From positions 1 to 35,415 of the forward strand of contig CAZOIA010000035.1 in NCBI GenBank assembly GCA_964579675.1: 35,415 nt of DNA. The letters are read 5' to 3'. The position numbers and the translations under genes were made by a program. A model generated the notes under the pieces. That model worked only from the letters and a program-made list of their open reading frames with translations, did not search any database and was not told the DNA's origin. The DNA comes from CAZOIA01 sp964579675 (GTDB taxonomy: Bacteria; Planctomycetota; Phycisphaerae; UBA1845; PWPN01). Positions 24,648-31,793 of this stretch are shown here, in pieces (the stretch's first letter is position 1; each line of letters opens with the position of its first letter).

Positions 24648-26192
24648 TCAGTGGTCCGCCGCATCGCCCATCGTCCTGAAGCCCTCCGTCCTGCCCCGCG
24701 TTCGCGCCAGGCAGGTCAACAGGCTGTCCGCGACCTGCCAGACGTTCCCTGCCCCCATGGTGATCACCAGGTCGCCCGGGCACACTTCCCTGCATAACTG
24801 GGCGGCGATCTGGTCAAAGCTCGGCTCGTACCGGGCGTCGCTTCCGCGAAGATGAATCTGTTTGACCAGGGCATTGGCGTCGATCCGGTCGCGCTCCGAC
24901 TCGCTGTCGCGGACGAAGTAGATGTCCGGCACGATCACCACGTCCGCTCCCCCGAAGCTCATCGCAAAGTCATTCAACAGGAACCGGGTACGCGAGTGCT
25001 GGTGAGGCTGAAAGACGACGAACAGCCTGCGCGGGTTGTAGAACTTGGCGGCCGCCCGCAGCGTCACCTGGATCTCCTTGGGATGATGAGCGTAGTCGTC
25101 GACCACCGTCACGTCGGCGATCTCCCCCCGCCACGTCAGGCGGCGGTAGGCACCGCGGAAGTCGCCCAGGGCTTTGGCGATCGTCTCCGGCTCCACGCGG
25201 CTGTGGAAGCAGACCGCCGTGGCCGCCAGCGCGTTGGCTACGTTGTGCCCCCCCGGGATCGACAGCATGACCTCCGTCAGTGGTTGCCCGCTGCGCAGGA
25301 CCCGGAAGCGGAAACACCCGCGAACCTCATCGAGAATCTCTGCCCGCCAATCGAACTCGCCCTCGAGCCCGAACGTCTCGACCGTCGCCCCCACGTCTTG
25401 AACCGCCCGCATCGCGTCCCGGTCCTCGCCGTTGACCACGAGCAGGCCGTCCGCCGGCGCCAGGGAAGCAAACGCACGGAACGCCTCAACGATCTCCTCC
25501 AGGTCGCGGTAGTAGTCGAGGTGATCCTCATCGACGTTGAGGACCGTCGCGAACCTGGGGCGCAGGTTCAGGAACGAGCGATCGTATTCGCACGCCTCTA
25601 CCACGAAGTGCTCGCCGTCGCCGACGCCCGAGCCGCCGCCCAACTGCTCCACACCCGCCCCGATCACGAACGACGGGTCGAGCTCCGCCTGGCGAAGCAC
25701 GTAGGTGACCATGGCCGTGGTCGTGCTCTTGCCGTGCGTTCCCGCCACCGCGATGCCCGCCTTCGAGGCCATCAGCAGACCCAGTAGACGAGAATACTTG
25801 ACCACCTTCAAGCCCCGCTCACGGGCTGCCACCAGCTCCGGATTCGCATCGTGGATCGCCGCCGAGCATACGACCAGATCGCACCGCTCGGGAAGGTTGT
25901 CCGCACACTGGCCGATTCGGATGTCCGCTCCTTGCTCGCCCAGCCGCAGCAGCGCGCCGGATTCACACCGGTCCGATCCGCTGACAACCGCGCCGGCCCT
26001 GAGCAGGACCCGGGCTGCGCCGCGCATACCACAACCGCCGATCCCGATCATGTGCACCCGACAGCCGGTGGGGCAGAAGACTTCCTCCTTCGTCCCCAGA
26101 CCGACACCCCGATTGACTCCAACCGCCGTGTAGAGCGGATCCGTCTTGACGCCGCTGCCTGACCGACGGCGCGTCCGTGCGCCCTGCGACAT
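24648..26192 (-). CDS. murC: UDP-N-acetylmuramate--L-alanine ligase
   Basis: Adds the first amino acid, L-Ala, to UDP-MurNAc with ATP. The 514 residues are slightly longer than usual because of about 40 N-terminal residues before the Rossmann part (HMIGIGGCGMRG). The P-loop is GTHGKSTTTAM (near 150-160), followed by EACEYDRSFL and NVDEDHLDYY, the Mur ligase middle domain with PGGHNVANALAA and the C-terminal VVDDYAHHPKEI. ATG at 26192 has AAGGAAGG close upstream. It has its own likely promoter (26389-26417) and a leader of about 190 bases with a hairpin. The murB gene follows 38 bases after the stop. Confidence 0.96.
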   Translation of the reverse strand: MSQGARTRRRSGSGVKTDPLYTAVGVNRGVGLGTKEEVFCPTGCRVHMIGIGGCGMRGAARVLLRAGAVVSGSDRCESGALLRLGEQGADIRIGQCADNLPERCDLVVCSAAIHDANPELVAARERGLKVVKYSRLLGLLMASKAGIAVAGTHGKSTTTAMVTYVLRQAELDPSFVIGAGVEQLGGGSGVGDGEHFVVEACEYDRSFLNLRPRFATVLNVDEDHLDYYRDLEEIVEAFRAFASLAPADGLLVVNGEDRDAMRAVQDVGATVETFGLEGEFDWRAEILDEVRGCFRFRVLRSGQPLTEVMLSIPGGHNVANALAATAVCFHSRVEPETIAKALGDFRGAYRRLTWRGEIADVTVVDDYAHHPKEIQVTLRAAAKFYNPRRLFVVFQPHQHSRTRFLLNDFAMSFGGADVVIVPDIYFVRDSESERDRIDANALVKQIHLRGSDARYEPSFDQIAAQLCREVCPGDLVITMGAGNVWQVADSLLTCLARTRGRTEGFRTMGDAADH

Positions 26193-26250
26193 GAACCCTT
26201 CCTTCCTTTATGAAGTGAAACTGCTCTTCTCTGCGACCGCCCGCCCCGTC

Positions 26251-26270
26251 CTCAGCGACTCCTCGCTGAG
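26251..26270 (-). repeat. Perfect hairpin in the murC leader
   Basis: CTCAGCGA (26251-26258) and TCGCTGAG (26263-26270) form a perfect 8-bp stem with a 4-nt loop, 59 bases before the murC start. No T run follows on the minus strand, so it is more likely a leader structure than a terminator. Confidence 0.7.
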
Positions 26271-26388
26271 CACGACCGCAGCCCCCAGCGCTCTCCGCCC
26301 GATCCAGGCCACCGGCCCGACCTCCCAGGGGGCTGGAACACGAGGCATTCGACCACTGCCGGCGCGCGCCACGCCGGCTCGGTTGACT

Positions 26389-26417
26389 ATTGTAGTAGAA
26401 GGCGGAGTTCGTTCCAA
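26389..26417 (-). promoter_or_regulatory. Putative sigma70-type promoter of murC
   Basis: On the minus strand TTGGAA (26412-26417), a 17-base spacer, then TACAAT (26389-26394). Transcription would start near 26382. Found by eye. Confidence 0.5.
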
Positions 26418-26583
26418 GATGAATGGCGATCGCGGTGCCCCGATGCCGCACCGGATCATCGAACGCACGCCCGCTCAAAGCTCACACGTCTTGTATCGAC
26501 GGCCGGTTTGAGTTTCCTTGAGGCGGATCGACGGCTTCGCACCTCCGGCGTCAGAAAACCCAAAAGGCCCGCCTCGCAAGAAC

Positions 26584-27792
26584 TCACAGGCACTTGCGAT
26601 CCCCGGTTTTCGCCGCTTCGCACAGCCGATCCGCGACCCGGTCCGCCGCATCAGGCCGGCCCAACGCCCGCGCCGCAGCCGCCATCTTGTCCCGTCGCGC
26701 GTCGTCGGTCACCAGGGACGTCAGCACCGGCGACATCTGTCGGACGTTGGCCGACGCATCTTTGAGATCTTCCAGCATCACCGCCGCACCCGCCTCGACG
26801 AGCACCGCGCCGTTATGCCATTGATGCCGGTCACGGTGGAAAGGATAGGGCAACAACATCGCCGGTCTCCCCACGGCCAGGATCTCGGCCAGTGTGGACG
26901 CGCCCGCGCGCGAGACGATCAGGTTTGCCGCGACCATGGCATCGGCCATCCGGTCGGTAAAGGGATAGACGGCCCCCGGCGTGCCCGCCTCGGCGTAGGC
27001 CCGGGCCACCCGTTCCCGGTCCGCCGACCCGCTCAGATGCAGCACCTGCCAACCCCACGAGGCCACCACGCCCGCCAGCCGGATCATCGCCTCGTTCACC
27101 GTCCGCGCACCCTGCGACGCCCCCGTGACCAGCAAAGTCCGCCGGCCCGGGTCCAGACCCAACGATTGCCGAGCCTCCTCGACTACGCGACGCTCCATAA
27201 CATCTGAACCACGGGAATCCTCTTCTGCTCCAGCACCGCGGGCATTCATTCCCACACCGCCGAACGAACAGAACGCCCGCCGTACCGGACAGCCGGTGAC
27301 CATGACCGGGACCGGGGGCGGGAAGCGGTCCCGCGTCACCGGCCACTGGGCGAAGACCCCTGTCATACCCCGACGGCGTGCCAGGTGCTGATTGGCCAGG
27401 CCCGGAACCGCGTCGGGATTCAGAAGAAACGTCGGCACCCCCAGCCGAAGCGCCGCCGCCACCGGCGGCCCCGAAGCGTATCCGCCTGCGCCGATGACCA
27501 CTGCCGGCTGTCGGTCGGAGAACGCCCGCTTGCACAGCGACACCGACGCCCGCCACCGCAACAGGAACCCCGGCCAGCGCCACGGCCGGCTCGGGACCGG
27601 CTGAACCCCAAGCGGCACCGCCTCCACCTGCGCCGCCCCGAGGATCTCACGGTCCAGGGCCCGCTCCGTGCAGAAAAAAGATACGTCGATCCCCTCGCCC
27701 CGCTCGCGCAGCGATTCCACCACCGCCAGGGCTGGAAACAAGTGCCCCCCCGTCCCACCACCGGCAAACACAAACCAGGGCCGATGCCCCAT
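26584..27792 (-). CDS. murG: MurG: lipid I N-acetylglucosaminyltransferase with altered acceptor motif
   Basis: Transfers GlcNAc from UDP-GlcNAc to lipid I at the inner membrane face to give lipid II. At 402 residues it is longer than the usual 350-370. The N-domain has GGGTGGHLFPALA (near 11-23) and IGAGGYASGPP; the C-domain has VTGASQGART, SRAGASTLAEILA and DRHQWHNG, with the UDP-GlcNAc Glu and Gln in place. The usual HEQN word before the conserved PG..N is LNPD here (FLLNPDAVPGLAN). An insertion of about 25 residues (around MNARGAGAEEDSRG) lies before the domain linker. ATG at 27792 was chosen over TTG at 27795. It heads the minus-strand cell-wall block and has a good promoter (27927-27955). 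Confidence 0.93.
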   Translation of the reverse strand: MGHRPWFVFAGGGTGGHLFPALAVVESLRERGEGIDVSFFCTERALDREILGAAQVEAVPLGVQPVPSRPWRWPGFLLRWRASVSLCKRAFSDRQPAVVIGAGGYASGPPVAAALRLGVPTFLLNPDAVPGLANQHLARRRGMTGVFAQWPVTRDRFPPPVPVMVTGCPVRRAFCSFGGVGMNARGAGAEEDSRGSDVMERRVVEEARQSLGLDPGRRTLLVTGASQGARTVNEAMIRLAGVVASWGWQVLHLSGSADRERVARAYAEAGTPGAVYPFTDRMADAMVAANLIVSRAGASTLAEILAVGRPAMLLPYPFHRDRHQWHNGAVLVEAGAAVMLEDLKDASANVRQMSPVLTSLVTDDARRDKMAAAARALGRPDAADRVADRLCEAAKTGDRKCL

Positions 27793-27803
27793 CAATCAAT
27801 CCC

Positions 27804-27820
27804 TCGCCTCTTCAGGGCGA
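27804..27820 (-). promoter_or_regulatory. Hairpin overlapping the murG ribosome site
   Basis: TCGCC (27804-27808) and GGCGA (27816-27820) pair around a 7-nt loop. On the minus strand the second arm is GGCGA, part of GAGGCGAGGG, the likely ribosome site of murG. Pairing could limit murG translation. A 5-bp stem is short, so this is tentative. Confidence 0.3.
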
Positions 27821-27926
27821 TCGTGAGTGGCCCAACAAGTTGGTCGGTCGTCGTATCGGCCAGTCCCGTAGGGACTTCTGAGAATGGCCCGGGGAGTCAT
27901 CCCTGGGAGAGTAAGATCGCGAGCCG

Positions 27927-27955
27927 ATGCTAGTTCCGTAGACGGGCCGTGTCAA
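27927..27955 (-). promoter_or_regulatory. Putative sigma70-type promoter of murG
   Basis: On the minus strand a perfect TTGACA (27950-27955), a 17-base spacer, then TAGCAT (27927-27932). Transcription would start near 27920, giving a leader of about 128 bases with several small hairpins. The best -35 match in the window. Confidence 0.6.
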
Positions 27956-28102
27956 GCGGTTTAGCTGAGAACTCAAACCGACGGATCTAAGTGCGATGGC
28001 CCTGCCCCGGATCGGAGCGCGTCCCGGGTCGGGTTCCCCGCCGCTGACAGGTGTGGTAAGGTCACGCTCTCCGGCCGGCCTGGCAAAAGGAAACCTGGCA
28101 AT

Positions 28103-28951
28103 ATGCGTTCTGTCTGGCGACGACTGCAATTCGCGCCGCTCTGGGTTCGCTGGCCGATAAAATGGTCCCTCTTCAGCCTCGTTGTGTTCTTCGTGCTCTA
28201 CCCGAGCCCCAGGCTGTTCGTGCGGCATCTGCGGCACATTCGACGCCTTGACTCGCTGCCCGATCCCGAGGAGCCGGCCCTGGCGGAGTTCTCGCGGCGC
28301 TTCGACCTGTACTTATCCAGCGCCGGCGTCGATCATGACGACTCCAAGCCCGTGCTCGAAGCGGTGGAAAGCTTCGTCTGCCGGGAGATCCCGTACAAGT
28401 TCGATTGGGAGGTTTGGGGCGTCGTGGACTACATCCCGAGCCTGGGTGAGGTCATCGCCAAGGGCGAGGAGGATTGTGATGGGCGGGCGGTCCTGGCAGC
28501 CGCTCTCTTGCGAGCCCGGGGGATCGAGGGCCAGCTTGCCGGCGATCCCCGGCACCTCTGGGTCCGCACTCCGCTCGGCGAGACCATGAACCCGCTCGGC
28601 GAGGCCGCCTTCACCGCAGATCGTCGGGGCCTGCATGTCCGCTGGCCGCAGCTCCTCGACATCGGGCCCCCGGCCGTCGGGATCACCCTGTTTCCTTTAG
28701 GCCGCGAGATCGTTATCCTGGTCACCGCCTGGGTGCTGCTGCTGCCCCCTGCGGTGGGCTTCAAAAGGGCGGCGATCGGCCTGTTCGTTCTCCTGGAGGG
28801 CCTGGTTATCATTCGTCTCGCGGGAGCCGACGTGCTTGAGCCCAACATCGGCGCCGTGCGCTGGGGGCTGTTACATTTGCTGCTGGCCGCCGTTGTGCTG
28901 CGGCGAAATCGCCAGAAGAGCCTTAAACATACCGGCCGGTCGGTTTCTTGA
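28103..28951 (+). CDS. Membrane protein with transglutaminase-like domain
   Basis: A 282-residue protein with one N-terminal membrane span (about 19-38), a soluble domain (40-195) and three C-terminal spans (about 201-220, 224-243, 252-268). The soluble domain has the transglutaminase-like core: Cys125 in EEDCDGRAVLAAALLRARGI and His151 in RHLWV, the Cys-His pair of that fold. Such proteins may act as peptidases or amide-bond enzymes; the substrate here is unknown. The span layout puts the domain most likely outside the cytoplasm. ATG at 28103 has a modest AAGGAA 10-12 bases upstream. The upp gene starts 13 bases after its stop, so they are probably one operon. Confidence 0.8.
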   Translation: MRSVWRRLQFAPLWVRWPIKWSLFSLVVFFVLYPSPRLFVRHLRHIRRLDSLPDPEEPALAEFSRRFDLYLSSAGVDHDDSKPVLEAVESFVCREIPYKFDWEVWGVVDYIPSLGEVIAKGEEDCDGRAVLAAALLRARGIEGQLAGDPRHLWVRTPLGETMNPLGEAAFTADRRGLHVRWPQLLDIGPPAVGITLFPLGREIVILVTAWVLLLPPAVGFKRAAIGLFVLLEGLVIIRLAGADVLEPNIGAVRWGLLHLLLAAVVLRRNRQKSLKHTGRSVS

Positions 28952-28964
28952 GGGAGATTCGGTA

Positions 28965-29600
28965 TTGAACGAGCTTGACAACGTCCATGTTGTTCAGCAT
29001 CCTCTTGTCCAACAGAAGTTAACGGCAGCGCGCGACGTCCGGTCCAGCAGCGAGGACTTTCGCCGCCTCCTGGGCGAGATCGCGATGCTCATGGCGTACG
29101 AGCTGACCCGGGACCACGCTACCGAGCTCCAGGAAGTGCAGACCCCGCTGGCCCGAGCAGAAGGGGCGGTCTTGCGAAGCGAGATCACGCTGGTGCCCAT
29201 TCTCAGGGCGGGGCTCGGCATGGCCGACGGCATTCTCAGGCTCATCCCCCAGGCCCGCGTCGGGCATCTGGGGATCTATCGCGACGAGACCTCCCTGGAG
29301 CCCGTGGTCTACTACAACAAGCTGCCGCCCGGCGTGGCCCGGACGGACGTGATCCTCATCGACCCGATGTTGGCAACCGGCGGGTCCTGCGTCGCCGCCA
29401 TCGCCGCGGTCAAGAAAACGGGCGCCACGCGGATCAAGCTCCTGTGTCTGGTGGCGGCCCCGGAAGGCATCAAACGGATGCGGCGGGCGCACCCGGACAT
29501 CATGATATACACCGCAGCCGTTGATTCGCACCTGGACGAGCGGGGCTACATCATACCGGGGCTGGGCGATGCCGGTGACCGGATTTTCGGGACGGAATGA
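28965..29600 (+). CDS. upp: Uracil phosphoribosyltransferase
   Basis: Salvages uracil with PRPP to give UMP, in the cytoplasm. The family is normally about 208 residues, and starting at TTG 28965 gives 211, with GGGAG eight bases upstream; the frame extends to 28836 but that part overlaps the preceding gene. Conserved words: VQHPLVQQKLTAARD at the N-terminus, LVPILRAGLGMADG, the PRPP loop DPMLATGGSC and the C-terminal uracil-binding YIIPGLGDAGDRIFGT. It sits between two envelope genes (the transglutaminase-like protein and sppA), with no other pyrimidine gene nearby. Confidence 0.95.
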   Translation: MNELDNVHVVQHPLVQQKLTAARDVRSSSEDFRRLLGEIAMLMAYELTRDHATELQEVQTPLARAEGAVLRSEITLVPILRAGLGMADGILRLIPQARVGHLGIYRDETSLEPVVYYNKLPPGVARTDVILIDPMLATGGSCVAAIAAVKKTGATRIKLLCLVAAPEGIKRMRRAHPDIMIYTAAVDSHLDERGYIIPGLGDAGDRIFGTE

Positions 29601-29665
29601 CACCCTTGACCAGGACCAGATCGGTCTGGTTCCTGGCAACTCCAGGCAAGTGGGAGGACAAGTCA

Positions 29666-31525
29666 ATGAGAAGCGCTCGACGCACGGCTAGTATGCTCGC
29701 GGGGTTGATGTGCTGCGTATCGATCGGCACCGTCTGGGCGGCTCAGGCCGGCCAAGACCTCGAAAACGGCGCTCAGATCGCCGTCCTGCGGTTTCATGGC
29801 CCTCTCTCGGAAGCACCTGCCGAGTTTGACCTCGGTTTCGATCTGGAACCCAAGCAGTCTTTCTACGACCTGCTGGAATGTTTCCGTAAGGCCGGGAAAG
29901 ACCGGCAGCTCAAGGCGGTGGTGCTGACATTCGACCAACCGTTGATCGGCCTGGGCCAGATGCAGGAACTCCGGCAGATGATCCTCGACCTGCGCAAGGC
30001 CGACAAGGACGTCTATTGCTACCTGGAAGAAGCGGGCCCGGCGGTCTATCAACTGGCAACCTCGGCTTCCCGGGTCTACATGGTGCCCACCGGCGAAATC
30101 CACCTCATCGGGCTTCACGTCGAAGTGGCTTATTTCAAGAGCCTCCTGGACAAGATCGGGGTCGAGGCGGATATCGAGCAGATCGGCGCCTACAAGGAGG
30201 CCGGTGAGCCGTTTACCCGCACCGGGCCCAGCGACCAGGCGCGGGAGATGCTGGACTGGTTGGGCAGGGACCTGTTTGACCAGATGGTGGAAACCATCGC
30301 CCAGGGTCGCCGGATGTCGAACGAGGAGGTGCGCGAGCTGATCGATCGAGGCCCCTTTACCGCCCGGCAAGCCCTCGAAGCCAAGCTCGTGGATGAGACC
30401 CTCTATGCCGAGGAGTTTGCCGAGTCGCTTCGAAAACGCTACGGCCAGCAGGTCGAGTTCGTCCACGACTACGGGGCCAAAGAAGCCCCCGAGCTCAACT
30501 TCATGGCGATCTTCAAGAGCCTTCTCCTCGGCGGCGCGGCGGGGTCGAAGGGCAAGGCCCGCGCCAAGCCGAGTATCGCCGTGGTGTACGTTGACGGCCT
30601 CATCATGCCGGGCAAGACCGAGCCCAGCCTCTTCGGGGAAGCCGGCATCGTCGGCGGCACCACGCTTCGCCGCGTCCTGCATAAGGCGCGCAAGGACGGG
30701 AGCATCAAGGCCGTCGTCCTGCGGGTGGACTCCCCGGGGGGTGCAGCCACCGCGAGCGACATCATCTGGCACGCAGCCACGCAACTCGGCAAGGACAAGC
30801 CGCTGGTCGTTTCCATGGGCAACATCGCCGCCAGCGGCGGGTACTACGTATCCGCGGGCGCGGGAACGATCTTCGCCGACCGGGGCACGATCACCGGGTC
30901 CATCGGCGTCATCGGCGGGAAGCTCGTCACCAAGGGCCTGTGGGATTGGCTGGGGGTTACGTTTCACGAAACCAGCTACGGCCGGAACGCCGATTTGTAC
31001 AACTCGAACCGTCGCTTCGACGACCGGCAGCGGGCATTGATTCGCGAGCAGATGCAAGCCACCTACGATGCCTTCACGGACCGGGTGGCCAAGGGGCGAG
31101 GCGGCCGGCTGAAAGAAGAGATCGACCAGGTAGCCGGCGGGCGAGTCTTCACGGGCCGCCAGGCCCAGGCCAACGGACTGATCGACAGGCTCGGCGGGCT
31201 CCAGGAGGCGATTGAGTTCGCCGCCGCTCAGGCCAACGTGAGCGACTACGAGATCCGCCGCCTGCCCGAGCCGAAAAACCTCTTCGACCTGTTCTTTCGC
31301 GGGCTCACCGGCGAAGGCCAAGAGGACGAGGACATCGACGTGACCGTGACCACGAGAAACCAGCCCTGGACTCTTCTTGCGCCGGCCGTTCGCGAACTCC
31401 TGCCCGTACTGCAGCGCCTGGATCCGTTGCGGGCGCGCACGATGCTGCGCTCGCTGCTGCGGATCGAACTGCTGAACCGGGAAAACACGCTGCTGATCAT
31501 GCCCGGCGAGATGACCATCCGGTAA
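29666..31525 (+). CDS. sppA: Signal peptide peptidase SppA, 67K type
   Basis: A 619-residue serine/lysine protease that removes leftover signal peptides from the membrane. It has both tandem halves of the long SppA form: N-half about 45-285, C-half about 310-560. The general base is Lys177 (GAYKEAGEPFT) in the N-half and the nucleophile Ser390 (NIAASGGYYVSAG) in the C-half, with DSPGG and TGSIGVIGG nearby. A signal peptide or anchor is at the N-terminus (RRTASMLAGLMCCVSIGTVWA). ATG at 29666 has GGGAGG eight bases upstream; the frame opens at 29597, overlapping the upp stop. The last 60 residues are an extra tail. It probably shares a transcript with upp. Confidence 0.94.
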   Translation: MRSARRTASMLAGLMCCVSIGTVWAAQAGQDLENGAQIAVLRFHGPLSEAPAEFDLGFDLEPKQSFYDLLECFRKAGKDRQLKAVVLTFDQPLIGLGQMQELRQMILDLRKADKDVYCYLEEAGPAVYQLATSASRVYMVPTGEIHLIGLHVEVAYFKSLLDKIGVEADIEQIGAYKEAGEPFTRTGPSDQAREMLDWLGRDLFDQMVETIAQGRRMSNEEVRELIDRGPFTARQALEAKLVDETLYAEEFAESLRKRYGQQVEFVHDYGAKEAPELNFMAIFKSLLLGGAAGSKGKARAKPSIAVVYVDGLIMPGKTEPSLFGEAGIVGGTTLRRVLHKARKDGSIKAVVLRVDSPGGAATASDIIWHAATQLGKDKPLVVSMGNIAASGGYYVSAGAGTIFADRGTITGSIGVIGGKLVTKGLWDWLGVTFHETSYGRNADLYNSNRRFDDRQRALIREQMQATYDAFTDRVAKGRGGRLKEEIDQVAGGRVFTGRQAQANGLIDRLGGLQEAIEFAAAQANVSDYEIRRLPEPKNLFDLFFRGLTGEGQEDEDIDVTVTTRNQPWTLLAPAVRELLPVLQRLDPLRARTMLRSLLRIELLNRENTLLIMPGEMTIR

Positions 31526-31552
31526 CGCTGGAACAAGCAGTGCCAGTGGCAT

Positions 31553-31561
31553 TGCTATACT
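31553..31561 (+). promoter_or_regulatory. Possible extended -10 promoter before the GntR-type gene
   Basis: TGCTATACT, an extended -10 form (TGN plus TATACT), 27 bases after the sppA stop. No -35 match is seen. It would give the regulator a leader of about 225 bases. Confidence 0.35.
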
Positions 31562-31581
31562 CGGGCTGGAATCCTGCCAGA

Positions 31582-31604
31582 AAATCGGGGCTTTGCCCTT
31601 GATT
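31582..31604 (+). terminator. Weak hairpin after sppA
   Basis: GGGC (31588-31591) and GCCC (31595-31598) pair, extended imperfectly by AATC (31583-31586) and GATT (31601-31604). Only a loose T-rich stretch follows. A poor terminator candidate, suggested by position after sppA. Confidence 0.3.
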
Positions 31605-31679
31605 CCCTCTTATGCGGTGCGGAGAATGGAGGTGAGCAGTGCCGGTGTAGCGCTCGGCCCCATCTCCCCGATTCGCCGA

Positions 31680-31698
31680 GTGGATCTCCCCAATCCAC
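31680..31698. promoter_or_regulatory. Palindrome upstream of the GntR-type gene, possible operator
   Basis: GTGGAT (31680-31685) and ATCCAC (31693-31698) are perfect inverted arms with a 7-base spacer, 96 bases before the start codon. GntR-family sites are usually short palindromes with GT...AC ends, so this may be an autoregulatory site. Confidence 0.4.
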
Positions 31699-31793
31699 GG
31701 TAGGCCGGCACGTTAAGGTTTTTCCGTTGAGCGCTGTTGCGTATCAGCCTGGTTTGGGTCTGTCGTCTGCACGTGGTTGCTGGTGGGACCATC

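Larger units (their letters stand above)
26193..26583. other. murG-murC gap: murC leader
   Basis: 391 bases with no supported gene; the reading frames here are Arg/Pro-rich and lack ribosome sites. It holds a putative murC promoter and a perfect hairpin in the leader. In compact dcw clusters these genes are usually adjacent, so the gap is wider than expected. Confidence 0.55.
27793..28102. other. Divergent intergenic region between murG and the transglutaminase-like gene
   Basis: 310 bases with no gene. It contains the murG promoter and leader hairpins, including AGTCCC (27862-27867) / GGGACT (27871-27876) and CCAAC (27832-27836) / GTTGG (27839-27843). No convincing promoter for the plus-strand genes was found. 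Confidence 0.5.

Noticed and set aside
24610..24795. Longer N-terminus of MurB
   Set aside because: This part overlaps the conserved C-terminus of MurC in another frame and is Gly/Arg-rich with no MurB likeness.
26208..26478. Minus-strand frames in the murG-murC gap
   Set aside because: Low-pattern Arg/Gly/Pro-rich text, no ribosome site, and a promoter and hairpin for murC occupy the region.
29663..31552. 629-residue minus-strand open frame
   Set aside because: Antisense to sppA, whose catalytic Lys and Ser and both halves are plain on the plus strand.
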